Shown in pieces: positions 12,211-20,065 of a stretch of DNA of 21,081 bases. Both the position numbers and the translations under genes were made by a program. The notes beneath the pieces were generated by a model. It was not told the origin of the DNA. It saw only the letters and a program-made list of their open reading frames with translations, and ran no database searches. Every line of letters begins with the position of its first letter. Within the stretch, counting starts at the first letter, position 1. This DNA comes from a virus, in the IMG/VR virus record IMGVR_UViG_3300047550_003367, positions 1 to 21,081 of that record. One strand, 5' to 3'.

Positions 12211-12695
12211 AAGTCACGATTGGCAAGTACCCTAAAAAGGGCGAGCAAAAGATTTCAGTTCGTATTGATCCATGGGACACTTGGTCTATGGATCGTACAC
12301 TTGCGCTAATCGTCCATCCAATGCTCAAACAGTTGCTCAAGACCAATCACGGCGCACCTTGCACTGATGATGACGATGTGCCTGAGCATCTTCGATCTAC
12401 CAATGCCAAGCCAAAAAAGAATGATTGGGATACAGACTCTAATCACTTCAAGCGTTGGGACTGGATCATGAAAGAAATGATCTGGGCGTTTGGTGAACTT
12501 GTCAAAGATCGCGACCCAAACTTCTGCATCAAGAAAGGTAAATACAAATGGGTGCAGAAAGAAGGTGAAGAATGGAGCGAAATGGTAACTGTTGTTGAGC
12601 CAGTTTATGATATGGAAAAGATGAAAGCATATCATTTACGCAAGAAGAATGCTTTCCGTTTGTTTGGTAAATATTACGAAAATCTTTGGGATTGA
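12207..12695 (+). CDS. Conserved T4-like phage hypothetical protein
   Basis: A 162-residue hydrophilic protein with conserved-looking segments: VRIDPWDTWSMDRTLALIVHPML (N-terminal), HGAPCTDDDDVPEHLRS, FKRWDWIMKEMIWAF and a C-terminal AFRLFGKYYENLWD. Proteins with the IDPWDTWSMDxTLA, GAPxTDxxDVPEHLR and RWDxIxxEMIWAF segments are widespread in T4-like and other aquatic phages, from memory; I know of no function. It overlaps the upstream mini-gene by 4 bases and ends 1 base before the tailoring cluster begins, so it marks the boundary between the small early genes and that cluster. Confidence 0.78.
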   Translation: MKVTIGKYPKKGEQKISVRIDPWDTWSMDRTLALIVHPMLKQLLKTNHGAPCTDDDDVPEHLRSTNAKPKKNDWDTDSNHFKRWDWIMKEMIWAFGELVKDRDPNFCIKKGKYKWVQKEGEEWSEMVTVVEPVYDMEKMKAYHLRKKNAFRLFGKYYENLWD

Positions 12696-12696
12696 A

Positions 12697-13323
12697 ATGC
12701 TCATTGAAACACAAATATTAGAAAATTTTTTTGATGATCCAGAATCTGTAAAAAATTTTGCCATTTCTTCTAAATATTATCCATGCAATTTTTATCAATC
12801 AACATCGATTTATTCTGGATATAGATGCACAATACAAGATGAAAAAATAGAAAGTGAAATCATTTCAAAGATAAAAAAAATATTAGATAAAGATAATATA
12901 AAATTAAGTTCATGCTTTCATTTAAATACGAATACTAGTATGCTTGGCTTCCCGCATCATGATAGTCAAGATCCAAGAAGTTTTGCTGCAGTCATTTATC
13001 TAAATGAAAATGCTCCCGTAAATACAGGAACAAGTATCTTTAAGAATAAATCCACAGATTATGTGATTGAAAACTATACACATAAAATGCAAATAGTCTA
13101 TGATGTTTCTTTACCACCAAATAACTCTATAAAGCAAAAATTTGCCAAGGAAATTTTTGAGTATAAACAAAGTTTGACATTAGAAACTAAATCCGAAAAC
13201 GTATTTAATAGAATTTTCTTATATTCTTCTAAAAAATATCATTCACCAAATTTATATTTTGGCAAAAACATCCATGATGGAAGACTTACAATTGCAATAC
13301 ATGGATCAATCTATGCAAACTAA
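12697..13323 (+). CDS. Fe(II)/2-oxoglutarate oxygenase-like protein (DUF6445-like)
   Basis: A 208-residue protein with signs of the double-stranded beta-helix oxygenases. FPHHDSQD (85-92) supplies an HxD motif (His87, Asp89), YHSP (181-184) a distal His, and GRLTIAIHG (195-203) an Arg suited to binding 2-oxoglutarate. The overall order resembles DUF6445 proteins, though similarity is not strong. These enzymes hydroxylate amino acids, sugars or small molecules. The ATG at 12697 is preferred, since an upstream ATG lies inside the previous gene. The DNA is markedly A/T-rich with A-runs, unlike the gene before it, which suggests separate origin. Its end overlaps the NodS-like gene by 11 bases. 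Confidence 0.62.
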   Translation: MLIETQILENFFDDPESVKNFAISSKYYPCNFYQSTSIYSGYRCTIQDEKIESEIISKIKKILDKDNIKLSSCFHLNTNTSMLGFPHHDSQDPRSFAAVIYLNENAPVNTGTSIFKNKSTDYVIENYTHKMQIVYDVSLPPNNSIKQKFAKEIFEYKQSLTLETKSENVFNRIFLYSSKKYHSPNLYFGKNIHDGRLTIAIHGSIYAN

Positions 13324-13789
13324 AGAAGAATTAGAACAGTGGTATAAAAACCCAGATCCGTGGGCATATACAACCACGCACGACGATCAATATCGAAAAG
13401 ATAAATTATTAAATATCATAACGAAGCGTTACATCCGCGCACTAGATATTGGTTGCGGCGAAGGATTTGTGACTCGTGATCTTCCAGCAGAAGATATACA
13501 TGGTATTGAGTTATCTGATCTAGCAGCGTCTAGACTGCCATGGAACGTGAGACGAGTTCATGCTCCTGAAGGTTTATATGATCTTGTGATTACAACAGGA
13601 ACTTTGTACGAACAGTATAATCATGAACAGATTGCACAATGGATAAAAAATTGTGCATCTCGTCATGTTTTGGTTGCTGGAATCAAAGATTGGCTAAAAC
13701 CATACACCTTCGGGCATGTTATCACTCATACAGAATTTCCATACAGACAATTTATTCAATCGGTGACTTTATATGAAGTTGGCACATAA
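13313..13789 (+). CDS. NodS-like SAM methyltransferase
   Basis: A 158-residue compact methyltransferase. A short DPWAY segment (15-19) precedes motif I, ALDIGCGEGFVTRDLP (43-58), followed by the acidic strand HGIELSD. The DPW-Y start, the GCGEGxxTRDLP form and the small size are features of NodS-type enzymes. In rhizobia, NodS N-methylates the amine that NodB uncovers on the chitin oligomer. The downstream gene is NodB-like and overlaps by 17 bases, so the pair suggests the same two-step chemistry. The start could be the ATG at 13313 or at 13301; neither has a strong ribosome site. The actual substrate is unknown. Confidence 0.75.
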   Translation: MQTKEELEQWYKNPDPWAYTTTHDDQYRKDKLLNIITKRYIRALDIGCGEGFVTRDLPAEDIHGIELSDLAASRLPWNVRRVHAPEGLYDLVITTGTLYEQYNHEQIAQWIKNCASRHVLVAGIKDWLKPYTFGHVITHTEFPYRQFIQSVTLYEVGT

Positions 13790-14294
13790 TATTGGTAATA
13801 TACACCATCCAAATTATAACACTCGTGAACAGATCTTGGCTTGTAATGAGCCGATAGGTTTTGATGGTATTTACAAGAACGTCTATTACAATCAAGATGT
13901 TCTTGCAGGTAAGTCGGGTATTATGTTCGTAATGGGTGACTTTGTTGGTGGTGATAATGCATTTGATCTCCCGAACGTCCCGCGACTCGAGCAATATTGT
14001 ACATACGAAGAAGTTTGGCAAATTTGCGATAAGTATGGATTTGAAATGGGATGGCATACTTGGTCTCATCGTGATCTAACTAAATTGAATAAAGACGAAA
14101 TTATGGAAGAAGTTACGCCACCGATGGGAATGAAGATGAAATACTTTGCATATCCTTACGGCACATTCAACGATCTTGTAATTGAATGCGTAAAGGAAGC
14201 AGGATACGAAAAAGCATATTCTGTGATTCAGGGAAGTCAGAATCCGCATGATGTAGATTATAACTATAAGATCTATCGCGACTACATTAGATGA
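13773..14294 (+). CDS. NodB-like polysaccharide deacetylase (CE4), possibly divergent
   Basis: A 173-residue protein of the carbohydrate esterase 4 fold. The zinc-binding motif HTWSH is at 95-99, followed by RDLTKLNKDEI. FAYPYG (125-130) fits the R/F-x-PYG motif and is followed by a helix and GYEKAYSV. The first motif, normally TFDDG, reads GFDGIYKN (29-36) with a single Asp, so either the catalytic base or a metal ligand is missing or shifted. CE4 enzymes remove N- or O-acetyl groups from sugars in peptidoglycan, chitin or capsule. It lacks a signal peptide, so it would act in the cytoplasm, as NodB does. It overlaps the methyltransferase by 17 bases and the next gene by 4. Confidence 0.75.
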   Translation: MKLAHNIGNIHHPNYNTREQILACNEPIGFDGIYKNVYYNQDVLAGKSGIMFVMGDFVGGDNAFDLPNVPRLEQYCTYEEVWQICDKYGFEMGWHTWSHRDLTKLNKDEIMEEVTPPMGMKMKYFAYPYGTFNDLVIECVKEAGYEKAYSVIQGSQNPHDVDYNYKIYRDYIR

Positions 14295-15007
14295 AAAAAT
14301 TGTACGAAGAACTCGGTGTCATTGTAATACCAAGCATTTTTTCATCTATAGAATGTCAAGAAATAAAACAACAGGCATATTCTGTAAAAGATGAGGATAT
14401 AACAAATGCAGGATATCCTAACGTCGCCAGCGAAACAAAGTACAATAAAAAATCATTAATTTTCTTCCCAGCGTTATGTAACGAATACTTGAATTCTATA
14501 AGAATTGATAGTAGAATGGTAGAGTTAGTTCGTGAGTTTGTTGGGGATGATGTTCGACAAATAAACAATCAAATTTATTTTCGAGAACAAGGCGATCTGG
14601 ATGAATTCGCTTGGCATCAAGATACAATTTTTAGAGAGCCTCATATATTTTCCGATGACGTTGAATCAGATTACTTTCAAACAATTATTGCTGTAGACGA
14701 TATCACTGAGGAAAACGGAGCAATAGAGTTTATAGAGGGCTCACATAAAAAAATACAACTTTCAAAACCAACTGACTTGCGCGCATTTGAACGTGGAGAT
14801 CTAAAAGGAAAAAAATATACTGCCAAAAAAGGTGACGTATTGATTTGGTCAGTTAAGATTATTCACGGTAGCGAGAAGAACACTTCTAGTTCTGATCGTA
14901 TGACATATATGAATGGATTTTGTAGAACAAAAGCAGCTAAAACATACCCACATTATTTAATTGGAGGAAAGGTCGTACCAAAAATCGATCCAAAAATGAT
15001 ACCATGA
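14291..15007 (+). CDS. Phytanoyl-CoA dioxygenase (PhyH)-family oxygenase
   Basis: A 238-residue Fe(II)/2-oxoglutarate oxygenase of the PhyH family. WHQDT (108-112) gives the HxD metal motif (His109, Asp111), IIHGSEKN gives the distal His192, and the following DRMTYMNGF gives Arg203 for the co-substrate. ENGAIEFIEGSHK (141-153) is a hallmark strand of this family. Relatives hydroxylate fatty acyl chains, amino acids or sugars such as in antibiotic and surface-glycan synthesis. It overlaps the deacetylase by 4 bases (ATGA) and the following glycosyltransferase also by 4, so the three are tightly coupled. Confidence 0.85.
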   Translation: MKKLYEELGVIVIPSIFSSIECQEIKQQAYSVKDEDITNAGYPNVASETKYNKKSLIFFPALCNEYLNSIRIDSRMVELVREFVGDDVRQINNQIYFREQGDLDEFAWHQDTIFREPHIFSDDVESDYFQTIIAVDDITEENGAIEFIEGSHKKIQLSKPTDLRAFERGDLKGKKYTAKKGDVLIWSVKIIHGSEKNTSSSDRMTYMNGFCRTKAAKTYPHYLIGGKVVPKIDPKMIP

Positions 15008-15630
15008 TAACTGTTGTAATATCATCTTACAGGTATGGGCATCTTGCCGCGCATTGCATTGAAACAATTTTATCTCAGTCTACAAAACCTGAGAAAATAA
15101 TGTTTGTTGATGATGGTGTTGGTGATTGTCGACATATTCCTAATTTGTATCCTCAAGTTGAATTCTATGAAAACCCAACAAATCTTGGAACTGTTCACAA
15201 TTTTCAGAACATGCTAGGAAAAGTCACTACTGAATATTGTATGTTTATTGGAGCAGATAATTGGCTTCGATCAGATGCGATTGAAATGTTTAGTAAAGTA
15301 ATTGACATTCAGCAGCCAGATATAGTAACATATGATATGATTCTCACAGGCGAAGTGAAAGAAACAAGAGTGAAACATCACCCTGACGAAATGTGGCGAC
15401 ATCAAGGCGATTACTATTGGAGAAAGGATCATAAGCATCATGGCTCAATGCTTTATCGCACATCCTTGGCTAAATCTGTTGGCGGCTATGCTAAATATGG
15501 AAACTTCCACCAAACTCTGGAAGATTTAGGTTTATGGGGAAGAATGATCGAGGCTGGCGCCAAAGTTGCTAATGTGAATCAAGCATTTTTGTACTATCGC
15601 CATCACAAGGAAAATAATAACAAATATTGA
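15004..15630 (+). CDS. Family 2 glycosyltransferase
   Basis: A 208-residue GT-A enzyme with the family 2 pattern: VVISSYRYG near the start, FVDDGVG (34-40), ENPTNLGTVHNFQN (56-69), and FIGADNW (81-87) at the position of the DxD metal motif, here with the form GADN. LEDLGLWGRMIEAG supplies the ED acidic pair typical of catalytic bases in GT2 proteins. It is near the minimum size for the fold and has no membrane segment, so it may act on a soluble or nucleotide-linked acceptor. It overlaps the PhyH gene by 4 bases. Confidence 0.85.
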   Translation: MITVVISSYRYGHLAAHCIETILSQSTKPEKIMFVDDGVGDCRHIPNLYPQVEFYENPTNLGTVHNFQNMLGKVTTEYCMFIGADNWLRSDAIEMFSKVIDIQQPDIVTYDMILTGEVKETRVKHHPDEMWRHQGDYYWRKDHKHHGSMLYRTSLAKSVGGYAKYGNFHQTLEDLGLWGRMIEAGAKVANVNQAFLYYRHHKENNNKY

Positions 15631-15636
15631 GGTGTT

Positions 15637-16368
15637 ATGTATAACTTGATTGATTTCCGTCAATACTTTATTGACAAATATTACAAACAAGAATGGATCA
15701 ATTCTGCAAAACTAAACTTTGCGAACGCTGAACCATTTCCTCATATTGTAATCGACAACTTTCTCCCAGAAGAAGTTATGGACGCAGTTTTAGAATCATA
15801 TGACTCTTATGATTCGAGTCAATGGTTTCAATTTCAAAATGAGAACGAATTAAAACTTGCTTCGCGGCAAGAGATAATGATCCCTCAATTGGTTCGAAAT
15901 ATACTTCAAGAACTCAATTCTGGATATGTTCTTGATTGGTTAGAACATCTAACTGGAGTGCCAGGCATAGTTGCAGACACCAGATTATATGGCGGTGGAA
16001 TGCATAAAATTCAAAGTGGTGGGAAACTCGCTATTCACCAAGACTTCAACGTAGAAAATAGAACGCGACTGTATCGCCAACTCAATTTGCTTCTTTATTT
16101 AAACAAAGATTGGAAAGAAGAGTATGGTGGGCATTTAGAACTTTGGAATAGAGACAAAACCGAATGTGTTTTTAAAGTCGCTCCGATTTTCAATCGTTGC
16201 ATAATCTTTAACACTAATACTGGATATTCATGGCATGGACACCCCCATCCATTAAACACTCCAAAGGAAATCTCCAGAAAAAGTTTGGCTCTGTATTACT
16301 ACAATGTTGGTGAGGAAGCGGCAATTTTGGCTTCTATGCACGCAAGAAGCACCGTCTTTAAATCCTAA
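15637..16368 (+). CDS. Prolyl-4-hydroxylase-like Fe(II)/2-oxoglutarate oxygenase
   Basis: A 243-residue oxygenase. It starts with a PFPHIVIDNFLP segment (33-44) typical of 2OG-Fe(II) oxygenases in this group. IHQDFN (133-138) gives the HxD motif, GYSWHGHPHPL (196-206) a distal His, and SRKSLALYYY (213-222) the co-substrate Arg. YGGHLELW is also characteristic. Bacterial and phage relatives hydroxylate prolines or unknown partners and often sit by glycosyltransferases. GAGGTG precedes the ATG at 15637. It ends the first part of the cluster, before a late promoter. Confidence 0.85.
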   Translation: MYNLIDFRQYFIDKYYKQEWINSAKLNFANAEPFPHIVIDNFLPEEVMDAVLESYDSYDSSQWFQFQNENELKLASRQEIMIPQLVRNILQELNSGYVLDWLEHLTGVPGIVADTRLYGGGMHKIQSGGKLAIHQDFNVENRTRLYRQLNLLLYLNKDWKEEYGGHLELWNRDKTECVFKVAPIFNRCIIFNTNTGYSWHGHPHPLNTPKEISRKSLALYYYNVGEEAAILASMHARSTVFKS

Positions 16369-16384
16369 ATATCAGATATCGTTT

Positions 16385-16392
16385 TATAAATA
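16385..16392 (+). promoter_or_regulatory. T4-type late promoter in the tailoring cluster
   Basis: An exact TATAAATA in the 51-base gap before the FkbM gene. The predicted start is about 16398. GAGG at 16411-16414 supplies the ribosome site for the ATG at 16420. It implies that the downstream tailoring genes (FkbM to sulfotransferase and beyond) are made late, with virion proteins. Confidence 0.72.
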
Positions 16393-16419
16393 AACTAACC
16401 TATACATATAGAGGTTGAG

Positions 16420-17271
16420 ATGAAAAATATATTACCTGATGTCAAAATCTACATCAATCGCGACGACACCAAATTCGCTCTATTTGAACAAGAAGAGGTA
16501 ATCTCTGACGTCATAAGAGTTGATGGATATTGGAATCCCAAACTTCTTGATGTAGTCGAAAGAATTTTAAGTAAATCTTTTCCAGGAAATGTCGTAGATG
16601 TTGGTGCTGGAATAGGATCGTTTACTGTTCCACTAGCATCGCGCTTTACTGATAAATTTGTTTTTCATGCATTTGAACCACTTAAAATTGTTTTTATGCA
16701 ATTGGCGACAAATACATTACTTAATAATCTTGCAACAGTAAAACTTTACAACTATCCTCTCTCAAATGAAAAAAGGAGAGTGGAATATGGTATTCTAGAT
16801 GTAAGGCATAGCACAAATCACGGATCATTTTCTTTTCTTGAGAGAATAAATGATTTGAGAGGCATCCCACAAACAGAAGAAAAAGATGTTTATGAATTTA
16901 CGACTTTAGATTATTTTTCTCTTAAGAATGTTAGATTGATCAAAATTTCTGGTCAAGGAATGGATAATGAAATTCTTCAAGGTGCAAAAGAAACTATTTT
17001 AAATAATGATCACCCACCTATTCTATTTGAGTTTTGGGATAATGATTGGTATCAAGAAGAAAAAGATAAAATTGCTAAATTTTTAGAAGAAATGGGTTAC
17101 ACATTTAATACTTATGTTGATAATTATCAACTTGCGTTTAAGAATGATGCAAAATTTGACTTTTTTATGTCTGATGAACCAACTGAGATTTCTGGTGAAT
17201 ACGTTATTTCTGAAAAAGAACATGATACTGATAAAACATTAGAAGATCAAAAAGTGTATTTACCAAAATAA
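16420..17271 (+). CDS. FkbM-family methyltransferase
   Basis: A 283-residue protein. Motif I is VVDVGAGIGSFT (58-69), followed by FHAFEPL (82-88), the TTLDYF strand (161-166) and LIKISGQGMDNEILQGA (173-189), which corresponds to the IKIDVEGxExxVLxGA segment of FkbM enzymes. Here the usual Asp after IKI is Ser, a variant that could affect binding. FkbM methyltransferases O-methylate sugars or polyketides. The acidic tail after about residue 250 is extra. It is the first gene behind the late promoter and is followed 1 base later by a glycosyltransferase. Confidence 0.85.
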   Translation: MKNILPDVKIYINRDDTKFALFEQEEVISDVIRVDGYWNPKLLDVVERILSKSFPGNVVDVGAGIGSFTVPLASRFTDKFVFHAFEPLKIVFMQLATNTLLNNLATVKLYNYPLSNEKRRVEYGILDVRHSTNHGSFSFLERINDLRGIPQTEEKDVYEFTTLDYFSLKNVRLIKISGQGMDNEILQGAKETILNNDHPPILFEFWDNDWYQEEKDKIAKFLEEMGYTFNTYVDNYQLAFKNDAKFDFFMSDEPTEISGEYVISEKEHDTDKTLEDQKVYLPK

Positions 17272-17272
17272 T

Positions 17273-18037
17273 ATGAATGTTTCTGTTATTACGCCAACCA
17301 CTGGCAATCCTTATCTTGCAGAATGCATTAAATCCGTTCGAGCCCAAACTTATAAAAACATCGAGCACATTGTCGTTGTTGATGGTGAGGAAAGATGGGG
17401 TGCAACTCAAGGAATTCTTTACGACGTGCAATTTCCGCAAGGCTCAGAACGTGGAGCAAATAGCAATGAACACGTTTGTATTTTGCCATATCCCACAGGC
17501 ATCAATCGCTACAACGGTCATCGCGTCTACGGTGCTGCAACTTATTTCGCAGATGGCGATTATCATATTTGGTTAGATGATGATAACATTCTTGAGCCGA
17601 ATCACATTGAGAGTTTAGTCAAACTCGTTCAAGAAAAAAATCTTCATTGGGCTTTCTCACTTCGAAAGATCATTGACAAAGACGGCAACGTTCTTTGTTT
17701 AGATGATTGTGAGAGTCTTGGTCTTTGGCCAAGCATTTTGCATCCTGAAGATTTCTTCGTTGATGTCAACTGTTACTTTGTAAAAAAGGAAATTGCAGTT
17801 GGTATGTCACCTGTGTGGTATCGCAAGTTTAGAGAACCTGGTCAGCCAGAGATTGATCGTGCAATTGCTGGAACTCTGATGGCAAAACAAAATAATCTAA
17901 AGTTTGACTGCACACGTGATCATACGGTAAAATATAGAGTCGGAAATACTGGTCTTTCTGTACAAGCAGAGTTTTTCCTTCAGGGAAACCAAAAGATGTT
18001 AGAAAGATATAATGGAGTTCTTCCATGGAAAATTTGA
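17273..18037 (+). CDS. Family 2 glycosyltransferase
   Basis: A 254-residue GT-A enzyme. It begins VSVITPTTGNPYLAECIKSV, with IVVVDGEE (33-40) and the metal motif LDDDN (101-105) in WLDDDNILEPNHI. A later EIDRA segment could supply the acidic base. Unlike the GT2 at 15004, the donor-site loop is longer and includes HRVYGAATYFA, so the two probably transfer different sugars. Codon use is less A/T-rich than in the next gene. Its 3' end overlaps the next gene by 13 bases. Confidence 0.87.
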   Translation: MNVSVITPTTGNPYLAECIKSVRAQTYKNIEHIVVVDGEERWGATQGILYDVQFPQGSERGANSNEHVCILPYPTGINRYNGHRVYGAATYFADGDYHIWLDDDNILEPNHIESLVKLVQEKNLHWAFSLRKIIDKDGNVLCLDDCESLGLWPSILHPEDFFVDVNCYFVKKEIAVGMSPVWYRKFREPGQPEIDRAIAGTLMAKQNNLKFDCTRDHTVKYRVGNTGLSVQAEFFLQGNQKMLERYNGVLPWKI

Positions 18038-18729
18038 TAAATTCTTTCCAAGAAAAGATAGAAAATTCAATTGACAGTGCAATCCAAAATTATAATTGGA
18101 ATGGAATATCAATTTTACCAGAAAAATTACAAAGTTTAAGAGGATACTCTCCAAAAGAAACAAGAGTCTTTCTTAATAATTTAATGGATGAAAATTCTAG
18201 ATATTTAGAAATTGGATTGCATCGGGGAGCATCATTTTTTTCTGCATTATATCTCAACAATCTTAAAACTGCAATTGGTATTGATAATTTTGGTGGACCT
18301 GTTTATGATGATTTATTGAAATATGGTTTATTAGATCTTTCAGAAGAATTTGATTTGAAGTATGGCATCGATTATGACGTCATATTTGATGATTGTTATA
18401 ATTTGAAAGAAAAGGAACAAAATAAATTAAAAAAATTGAAATTTAATGTTTACTATTATGATGGTCCACACAACAAAAATGATCATATAAAATCTTTAGT
18501 AAATTATGCGCAGTATATGGATGATGTTTTTATTTTTTTAGTCAATGATTGGTTTTATCCACCAGTCAGTGAGGGAACGAAAATTGGTATCGATAAAAGT
18601 GGAGTGACAGTTTTGAAAGAATGGATATTAGGTGAATCTGAAGAGCATAAAAGTGAAGAAATTTGGAAGAATGGATTGTATGTTTCTATAGTACAAAATA
18701 AAAAGAGTGATGACCACAATCTGATTTAA
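18025..18729 (+). CDS. Class I SAM methyltransferase-like protein
   Basis: A 234-residue protein. Motif I is YLEIGLHRGAS (60-70), then IGIDNFGGP (84-92), and the YYYDGPHNKNDH segment (143-154) corresponds to FIDGDHSYE of the Methyltransf_24 group to which the gene at 5710 also belongs. FLVNDWFYPP (171-180) follows where that family has GHDY. It could O-methylate a sugar or be an inactive relative, as DGPH differs from DGDH. The DNA is very A/T-rich, like the sulfotransferase after it, so the two may have arrived together. Confidence 0.75.
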   Translation: MENLINSFQEKIENSIDSAIQNYNWNGISILPEKLQSLRGYSPKETRVFLNNLMDENSRYLEIGLHRGASFFSALYLNNLKTAIGIDNFGGPVYDDLLKYGLLDLSEEFDLKYGIDYDVIFDDCYNLKEKEQNKLKKLKFNVYYYDGPHNKNDHIKSLVNYAQYMDDVFIFLVNDWFYPPVSEGTKIGIDKSGVTVLKEWILGESEEHKSEEIWKNGLYVSIVQNKKSDDHNLI

Positions 18730-18731
18730 AT

Positions 18732-19382
18732 ATGGTTAATTGCGAAAAACCGTTTTTAATTTATGCTTTACCAAGATCCAGAAGCACTGCGATTCTTCAA
18801 GCCTCGAAAAAACCTATCATCATTTATGAACCGTTCAATCCAAATATTCGCAATTCTTCAGAAGTATCATGGTATGAATTAAAAAACCAATTAAACAATA
18901 AAGATGCATCAATAAAAATTCTATGCAGTCATTTTAAAAAATTTCATAAAGCAAAGATTTGGTATGATCATGTTCAACGAGAAAAGCGATTTAAAATCTT
19001 TGTTGTTCAAAGAGACATAAGAGAAATTTGTCATAGTTATATGATTGCGCCGTTTGTTGGTTTTGAAAAACAATATGAGTCAAGAGAAAAAGATTTAAAG
19101 GGGAAGATAGAAATTCAGATTAATGAGATTGAATTTGAAGATTTATTAACGACAACATTTCAATCGTTTTTAGATTTTTTTCCAGAATACGGAACAGTTA
19201 TAAATTGGAAAAATCTTCCAGAAGATTTTTTTGATAAAACAAAAGTGAATATTCAAGAGCAATTCTCACAAACTAAATTAGACCTTGTAAAAAACTTAGA
19301 CTCTTGTTTATTGATCGTTGAAAAAATAGTCAAACAATTTGAACCGTTGATTGATGATAAGTTGTGTAAATTAAGAGAGTGA
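18732..19382 (+). CDS. PAPS-dependent sulfotransferase-like protein
   Basis: A 216-residue protein. YALPRSRST (11-19) has the form of the 5'-phosphosulfate loop and VVQRDIREICHS (91-102) the 3'-phosphate-binding strand with its Arg and Ser, the two signatures of P-loop sulfotransferases. Between them IYEPFNPN could hold the catalytic segment. Such enzymes move sulfate from PAPS to sugars, lipids or proteins; the phage has no PAPS-making genes in this window, so host PAPS would be used. The sequence is A/T-rich. It starts 2 bases after the methyltransferase stop and overlaps the next gene's extended start. Confidence 0.78.
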   Translation: MVNCEKPFLIYALPRSRSTAILQASKKPIIIYEPFNPNIRNSSEVSWYELKNQLNNKDASIKILCSHFKKFHKAKIWYDHVQREKRFKIFVVQRDIREICHSYMIAPFVGFEKQYESREKDLKGKIEIQINEIEFEDLLTTTFQSFLDFFPEYGTVINWKNLPEDFFDKTKVNIQEQFSQTKLDLVKNLDSCLLIVEKIVKQFEPLIDDKLCKLRE

Positions 19383-19387
19383 ACATT

Positions 19388-20065
19388 ATGAATCCTTGTA
19401 TTGCCTCAATTTTTATGAAAAATATTGATCAGAACACTGTTGCACTACAACAACAGGTTGTGAAAAAATTTAATAAATCAAACATCGCACATTATCCTGT
19501 ATTAACTGAAGCAAATCCTGGATACACGATGGATAAACTTGTTGAAATGCTTGAGAAGCGAGGGCATGATGCAATTATGTTCCTTGATATTGATTGTGTT
19601 CCAGTAAATGATGTTGCGCTTGATTACTTTTTTGAACAAGCATACGCAGGCAAAGTGATCGGTGATGCTCAACGCAGCAATCATATTCAAAATGATCAAC
19701 ATGTATTCTGTGCTCCACATAATGTAACTTTTACGATTAAGAATTATCGTAAATGTGGTAACCCATCATTCTTGCCTAACCATCGAGGTGATGTTGCAGA
19801 AGAGTTGACTTTTAGAGCAAGAGAGAATAATATATCAGTAGAGATTGTAATGCCATTGCGTTACGATGCTCCACCAATTCGTATGGATTGGGAACCTAAA
19901 GATCTTCCTCCATATTGGGATCTTGCTGATGGCATGCCAAAATATGGTATTGGCACGACATTTGGAAATGATAGTGGTGATTTGTTCTGGCACAATTATC
20001 AAATTTTTCATCCAGGACAACAAGAACGCTTCTGGAAGAAGTGTGAGGAACTATTAAATGGCTAA
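19388..20065 (+). CDS. GT-A fold glycosyltransferase-like protein
   Basis: A 225-residue protein with the metal motif FLDIDCVP (65-72), placed after a helix as in GT-A enzymes. Later segments are HVFCAPHNVTF, a GDVAEELTFRA helix that could supply the acidic base, and WHNYQIFHPGQQERFW with a His that could bind metal. It fits a glycosyltransferase with an unusual C-terminal half; it may also be a DxD-containing relative without transfer activity. The ATG at 19388 is preferred to the in-frame GTG at 19379 because the GAGAG site lies at a suitable distance. It is the last enzyme of the tailoring cluster. Confidence 0.66.
   Translation: MNPCIASIFMKNIDQNTVALQQQVVKKFNKSNIAHYPVLTEANPGYTMDKLVEMLEKRGHDAIMFLDIDCVPVNDVALDYFFEQAYAGKVIGDAQRSNHIQNDQHVFCAPHNVTFTIKNYRKCGNPSFLPNHRGDVAEELTFRARENNISVEIVMPLRYDAPPIRMDWEPKDLPPYWDLADGMPKYGIGTTFGNDSGDLFWHNYQIFHPGQQERFWKKCEELLNG

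Noticed and set aside
13344-13351. TATAAAAA as a third late promoter
   Set aside because: It differs from TATAAATA in the conserved T, and lies within the NodS-like gene, not before a start.
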